This document shows, one piece after another, positions 29,301 through 42,600 of a stretch of 64,000 nt of DNA. Source of the stretch: Dryobates pubescens (taxonomy: Eukaryota > Chordata > Aves > Piciformes > Picidae). Numbering within the stretch: the first letter of the stretch is position 1; every line of letters starts with the position of its first letter. The translations under genes and the position numbers were made by a program. The DNA is taken from positions 41,817,652 to 41,881,651 of the forward strand of contig NC_071617.1 of assembly GCF_014839835.1 (NCBI RefSeq), read 5' to 3'. The notes under the pieces are model-generated. The model did no database searches. It saw nothing but the letters and a program-made list of their open reading frames with translations, and was not told where the DNA came from.

Positions 29301-32300
29301 GTTTGGAGCACAAGGCATATGAGGAGAGCCTGAGGGAGCTGGGGTTGCTTAGCCTGGAGAAGAGGAGGCTCAGGGGAGACCTTCTTGCTGTCTACAACTA
29401 CCTGAAGGGAGGTTGTAGCCAGGTGGGGGTTGGTCTCTTCTCCCAGGCAACCAGCACCAGAACAAGAGGACACAGTCTCAAGCTGCACCAGGGGAGGTTT
29501 AGGCTGGATGTTAGGAAGAACTTCAAAGAAAGTGATTGCCCATAGATCTTCATGTGACTACTGAGATGTCTTCTATTTTCTTTTTATTTCCATACTAATT
29601 TTTCTCACTTTTTTTTTCTCCCTTTATATATTTTTTTCAGAGTCTTCCAGTAGCAGCAGTGGATCTGACAGCGAGACTGATGAAAAAAGACCAGTCTTCA
29701 GCAATGAATTCAAACAAGATTCCCTTGTGGAGGGTACTTCATCTCGCTATTCAATGTATAACAGTGTCTCCCAAAAGCTCATGGTAGGTCAAAAGAGTTT
29801 TGGACCAATGTATGAAGACATGATGAGAGCAAAGTGAAAAGAGCAGTCTGTTCTAAGGGATTTTGCTTCTGATAGTGATCCTCCTTGTAGCAAGGAGCTC
29901 TGCTTCCTTGAGTCACCTGCTAAGAAATTGGGAGAGCACAACTGGGAGAGCTTGGTTGAAGAGAAGCTGTTAAAAGAGAAAGTTGATTCATTCCAAGGCC
30001 TAGGAGCAGGTAGTTGAATCTGAAGGGAAAGTCTCTAGCTCAGGCAGATAACCTACTATTGTTACTTTGCAATGCTGGAGTTGACAAATGCCTTGTAGGA
30101 AAGGCCTTCACAAATTCTGTGATTTCCATTAATTTCTTTGGTTTTAGAGCCTGGCTGGCATAACCTTATAGAATTATTACCTTAATTATTAAGGTATTTA
30201 CTTTTCCTTCAATTACTGCCACTCTGCTTTATGTAGAGCTGCATATGTCTTGACAAGGCAGGGAGCTGTGAATGGTGAGAACTAAACTTGGAAGGTGATT
30301 GCCCAACCTCTTGGTTGCTCAGTGTTATTGTGGGAAAGAGAGTTCTTTTGGAAAGGTCTGAGAAAATGATTGACCCTGTTTAATAGTAGTCCCAATTTTG
30401 GCAACTTGTTCTGACTTCAAAGGTAATAGTAGGCTGTAGAGGAGAAGAGTCTCTTCTGTTATGCTTACTTCCTGATGCAAGCTTTGTCGTTGTGTTCTCA
30501 TGAGTATCTCAGAATTCTGAAAGAATTTCCATTACTGATAACAGGGCAATAAAGATGTTATTCCCAAGGGCAGCAGAGAACATGGTATGTACAGTTTTGT
30601 GTTATTTGAAACATAACAGGAAGTTTGGGACCCAATGGGAGACTGAGCTTGTGTTTCATTTTGTTCTGTGCTGGTGCTGTACTCAAGAGGAGCAGGGGTC
30701 AGCAATCTTTCCATGGTGGTAAGCCACATTGTACCTGCCTTACCAAGTTAGAGGTTCAGTCTTCTGCTAGAAGCAGGGAAGTGCTAGCTGTCACTAGGAA
30801 TGGAAACAGAAAGATATTGCCTTGCAGGGAGGTATAACTCTCTGACCAGCAGGATCATGCCTCTAAACAGGAAAAGAAATTCAGCTCTTGCCGAGTGCAG
30901 AACTCAATGGGATCAAGAGACTGAGAGCTGCTGGTTGTGCCTTTCTGTAGATAAATCCTGTTGCTGATCATTCAGAATCTGTCCATGTGCATTTTTGGCA
31001 CTGGGCTGCAGTTTGCTGATTTTTAGAACAAGACTGTCTTTCACTTGGAGAGTTCTCTTCCTGAACCAATTTGGATGTGTGCTTTCAGTCACCACAATGC
31101 AGGAGCTGAATTTGGGAGGCTTTTGTTTGTAAGGCCTCATAATTTGAATATAAAGATTGAAGTGATGTCAAGTCTGGTTGAATTATTTGGTAGCATTAGG
31201 TAAGTAAAAGGAGAATAGTCCTTGATTACTAGGTGTTTAAAATTCTGTCCTTGGAAAACCAGTGTATAACAGGCTCGGTGGCTATCACATTTGCTGCACT
31301 GATTTCAAGGTCTGATTCTGAGCCAGGGAGCAAAGGCAATGGGAAAACACCAAACACCTTTGTATAAAACCTGTCAGATGTTGTTGTGTTGTTTCTCATA
31401 CAAATTGGTAATAAACAATGGTTTTATTGCTTCTTGCAGGAAGGAATGTATGGATAGCCTTCATTCGGGCAGACTTAAGACTTTTATTTACTTACTGTCT
31501 TGTAGATGCATACTAGAGGGAATAAAACTGATTGTGTTCATGCTTTTTGTTGTTTTCTTCTTGTTGCTAAAATTTATGAAGAGAAGAGCCTGAAAAACTA
31601 GCAGTTAATGGACATAATTCTTTTAAGCTGAGAGATGAGAATGCATTCTAGGAGCAGTGTCTTGCATTCAGCCTCTGAGTTAGGTGGAGTTTTATGGGAT
31701 CTGTTGAGTGTATGTTCACAGCAAAGACATTCATTCACACCATGAATTTTTTTCCTGTGCCAGTTGAAGAGGTTCTCTTCCCTCTCTTCTCTGCCATGGT
31801 GAGGCCATATCTGGAATATTGTGTCCAGTTCTGGGCCCCTCAGTTCAAGAAGGACAGGAAACTGCTTGAGAGACTCCAGCACAGAGCCACAAAAATGATT
31901 AAGGGAGTGGAACAACTTTACTTATGAGGAGAGACTGAGGGAGCTGGGGTTGTTTAGTTTGGATAAGAGAGACTATGTGGTGAGCTCATTGATGTTTATA
32001 AATACATAAAGGGTGAGTGCTGAGAGGATGGATCCAGGCTCTTCTTGGTGATGCCAAATGAAAGGACAAGGGGCAATGGGTGGAAGTTGAGGCATAGGAA
32101 GTTCCATGGAAACAGGAGGAAGAATTATTTCACTGTGAGGATGACAGAACACTGGAACAGGCTGCCCAGGAGGGTTGTGGAGTCTCCCTCTCTGGAGATA
32201 TTCAAGACCTGCTTGGATGAGTTCCTGTGTGACCTGGTATAGGTGATCCTGCTTTGGCAGGGGGGTTGGACTAGATGATCTCTTGAGGTCCCTTCCAGCC

Positions 32301-35300
32301 CCTCTGTGTGATTCTGTGATCTTCTGGGTTATGAACTTCCCATGCTTACTGAAGACTGATGAATAGCTCCAAGTTCCTCCCTACTTCTCCCTCTGAGCAG
32401 GATGTTCCTGCTTTACTGAACTCTTTGTAATTTGCCGTTGTCTTAAACATCCTTTGGATCTGGCTTTGTTGTGTCCTGCCTCAGTGAAGGAACTCAGCAT
32501 TAAGTCCTGAAAGCCACATCTGAGATAAAAAAATGCTCAATGCCTTCAAGTCATTTCAGGGAGATGTGCTGTTTTCCCTGCTCGTCTTTGGCTCCATAGT
32601 AGTACATAAGCTGAACTCCACTTGCTTTAGTGTGCTTCCTTTGCTTGCTTTATAGGCCAAGATGGGCTTCCGGGAAGGAGAAGGTCTGGGAAAATATGGC
32701 CAAGGCAGGAAGGATATTGTTGAGGCCTCCAATCAGAAGGGGAGGAGAGGCTTTGGGCTGACGCTCAAAGGATTCGATGGGGAGCTCAATATTGACTGGC
32801 AAGATGAGCCTGAGGTAAGTATTTCCTGTTTGGAATCCCATTTCTGTTGCTGTGTTCAGGATTTTCTCTGTAGGAATGATGTTTAATGTTGTCTGATATA
32901 ACTGGCTTCCTACCACTAAGTGGTTCTGCTGGTTAGACCCGGACCTTTGTCCCAGGACAGCATGGCAAAAGCTTTTCTGGCACAAAAGGGGTTTCAGGTG
33001 GATTGTTGCTGTGGTCTGTAAGAGTTGTTTCTGAGTTACTCGGTGTGAAACAGCTGCTGCATCTTGTTATTTAAAAAGAAACACCAAAGACAGACACTGA
33101 ATCCTAGGGATCTGGCAGCTGGAGAGCAAGCCAGAAGGTCCCAGCCATTGTTGGGCAAGGGCAGCAATGCTTGTCAAATCATGTGTTGTGCATGTTACAG
33201 TACTTTGCTCTCCATCCTTTGAATTGTTTTCAGGAGCTGAAAATAATACCAGAAGTTACTCCTTGGGAGTCAGAAATTTGAGACCTGTTCAGAAGGCTCA
33301 TTGGTTTGGGTCTCATAGTCTCAGCTTGCAGCAGTTAACTGTTAACCCTTGTGGATGATACTTCTGTGATAAATACAAGAAAATGAGTAGATCTGAGTAG
33401 CCTCTCTTTGTGGAGGTGTAGCATCACTTTGATCTTAACTGGTAGAACAATTGCTTCCCAAGATGGTAAACGTTCTTTGAAGCCTGAATTAAGTTGTGGA
33501 ATGAGGGAGCCTTTCAGAAGGAATATGTAAAGCATCACGAGGAAGTGTTTTTTGGCAGGTGTCTCTTGAAGTGTCCCTACAATGTGCTTTGAGAGTATGA
33601 GGCTTTTGTTTTGTCTTGATTATTTTTCAGAGTGTAATGAGAGGAAACTGCCGTGGGGTTTATTGTGGTGGAGGGGCTTTTTGTTTGTTTAGGTGGTAGT
33701 GGGTTTTTTTAGGTGTGGTTGTGGGTTTTTCTGGGGGGGGTGTTTGGGGGTTTGGTTTGCTTTGGTCTGGTTTTTTTTGTCCCTTAATTTTAAGTCCAAG
33801 AAAATAAGGTATGCTTTAAAGTAGGAGAAAAAGATTCTGTGGTTGACATGGAAGTAATGCCATAACTCCTTATGCTAGGATTGGGAGGCAAACTTTTGAG
33901 GAGCAATTAGCTGTTATATTTTGCTAGCAGAAACATCTTTGGCTCTTCTCGTGTCTTGTGTTTGCAGCCCAGTGCCTATGAGGAGGTGGACTGGTGCCTC
34001 AAGTGTACCACAGAAATCCCTGATGCCCAGGAGCTCAAGGAGTGGATGACTGTGGGGAAGGTAATATTTTTAGGTCTCAGTACTTACCAGGGCTGCTCAG
34101 CTTGAAATGATTGCCTTGTCAAAGGGTTAAAATAACCTAGGCTGGAGAGAACCTCTGGAGACTGCTTGTGCAGCTTTCTACTTGAAGCAGGTCCAAGTAG
34201 ATCAGGTTGCTCAAGGCCTTGTTTGGTTGAGTTCTGAGTATTTCCAAGGATGGAAATTACACAGTTTGTTCAAGCATCTGTTTCAGTGTTTGGTAATCCA
34301 GCTGACAAAAGAAAAATTCTCTATGGCTAACTGGCTCTTCTTTTGTTGTTGTTGCAACTTGTGTCCATTATTTCTTGTGCTATCGATGTCCATCTCTAAG
34401 AGTCTAGATCAGTATTCTCTATTTCCTGCTCCCAGGTCTTGTAGACAGCTACAGAATCTCCCCTTTTCCGTTCTGAACTCTCTCTCCTCGTACACCAGGT
34501 GTTCCTGCACACTCATCATCTTGGTGGCCCTTTTGCTGGGCTTGTTTCAGACCATCTGTGGGGCACAGGAGAGTGCTTAACTGGATGACCGCATTCCATA
34601 TGCGGTCTCAAGCTTACAAGGAAGAATAATTCCTCAGCATGCTTTTGCTAATGCAGCCTATTAAGTACTTGACAGCCTTCATTCATTACTGGTACATACT
34701 GCATTCTGGAATGGCTGATACCAGGTTTGCTAATTGTTAGCTGTGTTCTTGTCCTGTTGCAGAGGAAGATGGTGATTGAAGATGAAACAGAGTTCTGTAG
34801 TGAAGAGCTTTTACGTAGTGTCCTGCAGTGCAAGGTGAGTCCCCTTCTTTAGAGAGAATTGGAAAGCTTTGAAGAAGAAAGTGAAGTACATAATTGAAGA
34901 GGGTTGAGTAGTTTCAGGTGATTGGCAAGAGCTCAGAATGTTCTTTCACCTCCATGCCGTTGATATGACCCAGCATCCTGGTTCTTGCTGTCTGTTCAGC
35001 AGCCTGTTTTGTACCTCAGCCTTCAAAGAGATGAATGAAAACAATCTCCCTTTCTTTGTCAAGCTAAGAGGCTGGACTTGAATAAGCTACAGAAATATAC
35101 TCCCTTTCTTTTGTCCTGTGTGTCATTTTCCCTCCTAGATTTTTATCATGCATTGCAGCATGACTATGTGTATGTGTGTGAGAGAAATACCTCAGGCTGG
35201 ATCTGCTTTTGAGGTGGCTAACCGCATAATCAGACTCTGGAGCTATGGTTGTGGAATTCTTTGGTGTCACTAAATTTGCATAAGAGCTGGGGTGGCTTAC

Positions 35301-36685
35301 AAGAGCAAATATCATTGTGTGACAGGAGAACATTGTTACTGGTGAACCAAACCCTGTACAGAGTTTGCTGTCTAAGAAAAGAGATGCATGAGGATAGGAA
35401 ATGCTGATGCCTATCTAACCCTCAAGCCTGTGCCACATCGAGCTCAGTCTTGTTTCTCTTTGTGCAGAGTGTATTTGATGAGCTAGATGGAGAAGAAATG
35501 CGTCGAGCCCGAACAAGGTCAAACCCTTATGAGATGATCCGTGGAGCTTTCTTCCTGAACAGGTTTGCAGAACTTCTGGTAGCGTAAGCCCTTTCCCATT
35601 TATGTTCATTTTCAGCCCTGGGAGCCAAGGTTGAAACTGAATAGGGTCTCTTTTTGTATGTTCACAGGGCTGCAATGAAGATGGCAAATATGGACCATGT
35701 CTTTGACTATATGTTTACAAACCCCAAGGACTTCCATGGGGTGAGGACCTCTCTTTAACTCTTTAACAGCAGTGCTTTCTCAGAGAAAGGAGAAGGTGGG
35801 GAGAAAGGAGAGTCCTTAAAATGCCATCTGGGAAAAAGGGGGCTTGCAAGGTGTAGTGGTTTGAGCTATAACTGGGAGTTAAGAGCTCAGATGGGGGCAA
35901 GGCTGAGAATCTCTCCCCTGCTCCCCCCTCCTCCCTCCCAACAGAGAGGGAAAAAAAAGGAAAGGGAAAGAGCAAATCCACCAAACAATAATTTGGAGTC
36001 ATCTTGGAAGTAGAGAGGTAAAGAGTTTTCTTTAAACAATATATGTATATAAAATAATAACAGGTAAGGTTCACAAGGGCAAGGAACAAGGATGGATGGG
36101 AGGGGGAAAAGAAACCAGAATACAAAACCAGTCTCTCTCTCTGAAGAGGCATGGAGGCAGCAAGGAGAAGGATCAGACCCGACCGCGTGGCAGAAGAGCA
36201 GGAAGGCAGCCGAGGAGAGGCAGGAGCTAAAAGGAGCGCTAATGACCCCAATGCCTTCCCTTTTATGCCCTAGCTGGGCAGGGAGGGGGAGTGGAAGAGA
36301 TTCAGTTTCCCAGGGGGAAAACGCCCTGCAGGGAGGGCAAAGCCCTCACAAGCCCTCCCCCCTTTGTTTTCAGAGTGGGCGTCAACCCACTGACACAAGG
36401 CTTCTCTGACTGAGTAGTGCAGTTCATGGTGTATCTGATAGCAGCTGCTTCTGGGTCAGTAGAATCTCCTCCGTTTCCTTTTGCAGAACCCGCTGATAAA
36501 GGAGCGGGAGGCAGAGCTGCTCTACTTTGCTGATGTGTGTGCTGGTCCTGGAGGCTTCTCTGAGTATGTCTTGTGGAGGCGGAAGTGGCACGCCAAAGGA
36601 TTTGGCATGACCTTGAAAGGACCAAATGATTTTAAACTGGAAGACTTCTACTCTGCTTCCAGTGAGCTTTTTGAGCCTTACTATG
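26355..36685 (+). CDS. CMTR1: CMTR1 coding exons 1-8: NLS, G-patch, SAM-binding loop
   Basis: Exons: 26355-26484, 29641-29783, 32656-32814, 33968-34060, 34763-34834, 35468-35562, 35668-35740, 36487-36685. All introns are GT-AG and the phases join. The ATG is five bases inside the exon that starts at 26350, with A at -3. Exon 3 carries the G-patch, exon 7 the catalytic lysine ([10 protein letters not shown]), exon 8 the SAM-binding [12 protein letters not shown] and the substrate-facing [14 protein letters not shown] solo LTR lies between exons 7 and 8 and ends 91 bp before exon 8. Confidence 0.95.
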
Positions 36686-39600
36686 GTAGGTAGCGCACAG
36701 GTGAGCATTGCCTGACGTGTTTGCTTACGCTGCAGCCTCTGTACCAGGAGTGGGGCTGTTACTGATACCAGCATGGGGATCTGGGAGAAACTTGTTTATA
36801 GGGAGCCATTTTGCAAGGTGGAAGGGGTCTGTCATCTGAGAATGGTATTGAGATTGGTGAGCTTGCATATCAAGTCACATTCCTGCGTTCGTTTCCAGTC
36901 TGCCCTGTTGTGCCTCGAGTGCTTTGCTCATCTGAAAACTGTAGTGTGCTTTCGGATTGCTTGACAGTATCTTTCCTGCTTCGTTGATGTTAGCCTGAAG
37001 CACAGTGAGTGAGGTGGCTCATCACAGAATTTTAGAACAGCTCAGGTTGGAAACCAGGTGGAAAAAAATCACCTCGTTCCAACCACCCTGCCATGGATAG
37101 TCATGCCTTCTGCTAGATCAGATTACTCCAAGCCTCATCCAGGCTGGCCTTGAACACTTGCAGGGAGGGAGCATCCACGGCTTCTCAGGGCAACCTCTAC
37201 CAGCGTCTCACCACCCTCATGGTAAAGAATTTCTTCCTAAAATCTAATCTAAGTCTAGACACTTTCAGTTTAAAACTATTACCCCTCATTTTGTTGCTAT
37301 GCTCTCTGATGGAAGAGTCTCCCCATTTTTTCTGTGGCCCCCTTTTAAGGACTGGAAGGTCACTGTAATGGCTTCTGTGAGTCTTCTCTTCTTCAGCGTG
37401 AACAACCCTAACTCTCAGCCCACTCTCATAGGTGAGGTGCTCCAGCCCTCTGACTTGTCCAAAGATCTATTAGCAGAGCCAGAGAGAGAAACCTTATTGG
37501 CCTGACTGGCAGAATCCTTCTGTATCAGACCTCCCTTGCTCTGCTCTAATAATTGACTGTGGGTTCTTAGTGAAGATAAATAAAATGGATTTCCGCTAAG
37601 GGCTGTATCTGAATCACTGTGACAAAATGAATTTCTTAATCCAAAGAGGTTTAAAATGACATGTTTTACCTTGCTTTGAGACAGACTGCGCAGGTATGCA
37701 GACAATTGCTGCATGCCACCTCATGGATAGTAACTTGTTTCAGCTCTTTACCTGCATAGCCTCTAGGAACCAGGAATGACATATGAGGACTGGTAGTATT
37801 CCTGCTGCTTATTCCAGACCATATAAAGGGAAGTTGGGTGTGACTGCCTTGTAGAGAAAAGGGTTTGCTTTTCCATTGTTGTGCTTTTTTTCCCTCTTCC
37901 TCCACCACTCTGACTCTTGTTGGCTGCCACTTTTGACACCTGACCGTGAACTCTTAGCACTTCAGGATTAGATCTGTTGAAGAGAAGGTTCATGGCAAGG
38001 GCAGCAAGGCTGATAAACACATTGTTCCAGCGTTTGCCACATTTGGATCTTCATAACTCACTGCAAACTGGTGCTGTTGTGGAGAGGAGGAGATATCTGT
38101 AAAAATGAATAGCCCAAAGGCTGTGATGCATTTTCTTGATCCCTTTCTGTCTGTTATGCTGTAGTCTAGTGAAATGTGTACAAACTCTCTTCCAGTGATG
38201 GGAGGGAAGTAGACTGCTGTGATATTTGTGTGTTGAAGAACGGTAACAAATTCTAGCGTCACTTCACTTACTGACAGAAGGATTGATGAGGAGCTTAGTT
38301 ATCAAAGCAGTATCATGCATCTTGATCTCTGCTGCTTTCTAGTCCTCCAGTTCAGTTAATGGAAGCTGTAGTTCTAGAAGATTTATAGGCACTAATACCA
38401 AATAGAAGTTCAGGCTTCTTCAAGGATGGAACTGTTGAGCTCTAGAATACACCTTAGATTAGCTTCCTGAAACACCAATCTAAAGGACAGTCTGCCTCTC
38501 TTTAAGAAAAACCCACAACAAACAAACAACCCCCCCCAACAAACTATATGGGAAAATAGTATGAACATTCATGCACAAACCCTATTTCCCTTTCCCTTGT
38601 TCACAGGGTGGGTTTTTTTGGGTTGCATTTTCAAATTCCAGATGGTATCCTGTGTGGAAATCAGTGTTTTGTTTCTTTGGAATGATTTGAATTCTTTGGT
38701 AGAAGGTGGCCAGTGCAGAATGTAAATAATTTTGCCCTGTCTGTAAACACATGTTAGTAACAGGTGAGCTGTGCAGTGAGGTTGAACCGTGCATTTTTAG
38801 TAGGTTCAGCTCTGTTGTCATTCCTACTTGGATGAGCACATTATGTTGTCAGGTGGTCAGCTCTCATCTCAGGGGCGGGCAGTGAATGTTTTATGTTTTG
38901 CTGAGGCTAATGTACAGCTTACCATTTAACCATGGTTGTTATTATATGTCTTTGTTTAGCCCTGACCACTCAGTGTGAATAATTTTGCTGAATTAACAAG
39001 CATCTCTGGTGGTGAACGAGGGAATGTATTAACGCTCGTCTGCCTATCGAGGGCTGAGTAATTCCTCACTAAATGTCGGTTGAATACAATAGGTTACCTG
39101 CACACACTGATCTTTTGTTGTACTTACAAACAGATTAGTAATTGTCTTCTCTTTTTCCTCTTAGGAGAGGGAGGGATTGATGGAGATGGAGACATCACTC
39201 GTCCAGAGAACATTACTGCTTTCCGGAATTTTGTTTTGGACAATACTGATCAGAAGGGAGTGCATTTCTTAATGGCTGATGGGGTTGGTCCATTTCTTCT
39301 TCTTCCTGTGCTTGTGACCAAAACTGATACCTTGGCCTGCATGCAGTAGGGTATTTGACATGTGTCTGTAGGTAGAACATGAAATTCTTCCAAGCTTGCC
39401 ATTGAACTTCCTAGTGGCACGGTTTGTCATCTTAAAGGAACAGAAATCACAGCGATTTAGTTATAGAGAATTCTTTGCTTTGTACAACTGATTTGTAGAG
39501 ATCCTAATCATATGCTGTGTGCTTTGCAGGGTTTCTCAGTGGAGGGTCAGGAAAATCTGCAAGAAATCCTAAGCAAGCAGCTGATGCTTTGCCAGTTTCT

Positions 39601-42600
39601 TACAGCACTGTCCATTGTCCGGACAGGTACGTTTTGTCCCTTAATCTTCTTCCTCTTTCTCTAACATGGGAGTGGCAGTGTGGAAGGATGCTGTACAGTT
39701 ATTATTAACATGCCACAGAGTCTGCTCTTCAGTGAGGCTGAGTGTCACAGAATTGAGAGTATGTGTGTACATCCTGAGGTGGTTGTCACAGGGCTAGGGC
39801 AGAAAAGGAAAATGATCTGTGTCTGGTTTGCTTTTAATTAAAAAGCACAAGGTAAAACACATTCATTTAAAGCTCTTGCAATGTGTTATGTTATGTGGCT
39901 GTCTTGGAGTAAGGTCACCAGTGTGAGAACTGGGCAGTACAGCTGAGTTTTATGGCACTAGCTGGACCAACTCCTTCCTTAATATTCTAGCAGGCTGCTT
40001 GGAACAGATAGTGATGTTTATCCACTTCATCCTTCTCTCTAACTTACGGCTTTTCCCCTTTAAATCTGCCATCTCTGTGACTGGAACAAGATGATGTCTC
40101 ACATAGTCTTAACTGTACCTCATTGCTGGCAAATGATGGATGGTACAGTTCTGCTTGGTTTTGATGGCTCCTCTCTTCTGCTGAGCTTAGTTAGCATGTG
40201 GTACTGATGCATAAGATACAAATAGTCATTATGTTATCATTTGTCTTGTGCCCTATGTTTTCAATTACCTGAGGCAATGTTCTATTTAGCAGTAGTCTCA
40301 AACGTGATATGGTAGAAGGACCAACCTTCTTTAAGTCTTTCCTTTCTGGGTAGATCATAGCTCTGTAAGACTTGGCTGCTTTTTGCTTGGGGAAATGTGG
40401 AATCTTGCTTGAAGGCAAGAGGCCACAAAGACTCTTTCTAAATGACGAGTTACTCTGTTTGGGTAACATCGGCTTTCTCCTTTAGCCTGAGGTTTCTTCT
40501 TGTGCATATTGGAGGTCCCCTTTGTTGCGGTGTGATGGTTTAGCCCAGCTGCGCCCACAAAAAGCACAGCTGAACTCAGCCAGAGAAGCAAATGAAGCTG
40601 CATTTTACAAGCAATAATGAAATGCAATGAATACATACAAAATGTACAGTATTGACAATATTATACTAGAATTTACAAGAAAAGAAGCAACACAGGAATC
40701 CTCCTGAGGAGGATCCCACCTCGGGTTCCCCCCAAATCCTCTCTGCCTCTAGTTAATTAGAAGAAAAGAGAAAAGGAGAAAAATGTTAGGAGAAGTTCAG
40801 TTAGTTCAAAGCAGTTGTTAAGAAGTTAGCTGATTATCTTATCAGTGTCTGTCCAGGGTCAGCCTGCATGCCAAGAGAAAGACAGAAGACAGACTGAGAC
40901 AGAATGTAAGATCATAAAACTACATCCCACTCATCTACCAGTGAAATTTGTTTAGAATTAATCTTTGTTTTCCTTTTTACACCCAAACATTCAGCTAGAG
41001 AATTCTGCAGCTATCCTTTCTTAAAGGCACAGCCTGAACTGTCACACCCTTCTTCTGAGGTTTTTGCATAGCATGCTGCCATGCTGTAGAGCACAGTTTG
41101 GACCTGGAAGGTGAGGACAGGGCATGGATAGAAGGTTTGCTTGTGAGACAGTGTGCATGTTGATTTGATGCTGCTCAGGGAAATGTCTTTCTCTCTACCT
41201 CAGAGATAAGGGGAAGATGGTTCACAGAGCTTAAATGACCTCCTTGGTGAATGTGTTTCAGATGCTGTTTAATTGTGAAAATCCCCACTCTTAACAGTTC
41301 TGCAGAAAAGAGTTCTTGAGGTGTCTGATATCTCTTGGTTTCCTTGTAATCTGCTGGTATCAGTGTGTTTCATACTTTTTTTTTTCCAGGAGGACATTTT
41401 GTCTGCAAAACCTTTGACCTGTTCACTCCATTCAGTGTGGGACTCGTTTATCTGCTGTATTGCTGCTTTGAGCGAGTGTGCATCTTTAAACCTGTGACGA
41501 GCCGCCCTGCTAACTCTGAGAGGTGAGCTTCTCGAGCATGGGTAGCTCCTAAAGAAACCTTGTCCCTAAATACAGTGACAGTCTAGTGGAAGCTCTGTGA
41601 CCTGCCACAATTGGCGACTCTCTTGGAGGAGGAAATATTTCAGATGCTTAGCAAATGATGATGTTTGACAAGGTAAAGAATATATTTCCCAGATTACCCT
41701 GCTGGGGACAAAGCAGTGGAACTGAATGTACAACAAACCTGGGTTTGCATGAAATGACTACAATCTGCAGTTCCAGTGAAGCTGTGTGTTAGCATTGTAC
41801 CTGTATGGTTTAGCAGAAATTGTCTACTACTTGAGGGAGATCTGTGGGTTTTTTTCGATAGGATTGAGTTTCCCATTCTTTTCAGAGCATAGAAAATGTA
41901 TAATGACTTTGTGATAGGTGAGACTGCACCTTCCTGGTGCCTTGGTCCAAAGAGGGAAAGAGACTCAGTTCTTTTGAATATTCCCATGTTATAGAACTAG
42001 GGGCACAAATGAGGCCACAATATCACCAGCCAGGCTATTTATTAACAGAATAAAGTGGATGGATCAGAAGGGGGGAGAGAGAAAATAGAGAGGGAGAGAG
42101 AAGAGGAAAGGAATTATATTACCACACCCCTCACCTCCCAAGCGTTTGCGTCTGTGGAGGAAGGCTGTTGCAGCTTTGGCGTGGAGGAGATGTTGTCCTT
42201 GTTGGCTGTGCTGTCCTCTGAGCAGCCTCTTCGGCTCCATGAGTTGTAACAGGCAGAACTTAGGACACGGAGAGAGGGTTCCTCTTGGTTTGCTTTTTCC
42301 AGGCTACCTGCTGATGTCTCTGTCATTTTTCTCTCCTGGTATTCTCTCTGTTTTATTTCAGAGCAGCATTGCCCCAGGCTTTTCCTTCTCTCGTGTTTTC
42401 CTTCTCAGCAGCATTGTCCAGGTCTTTTCCTTCTTCTGAGCCAGTAGTTGCTCAGATCTTTTACACAGTTTTTAGGTATGAGTCCAGGTGGTGAATATGC
42501 ATATTCCAGAGAGTATGGATAGCAGTGGCCTCTGACCATTATTTCCAGGGCAGATGCAGTCTGGTGAGCAATCTTTATGCACCTTCCAGAGTGTCGTTAT

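Noticed and set aside
36092-36409. 105-codon open frame and the 107-codon reverse frame in CMTR1 intron 7
   Set aside because: Both lie mostly inside the solo LTR at 35852-36395 and have no coding features.
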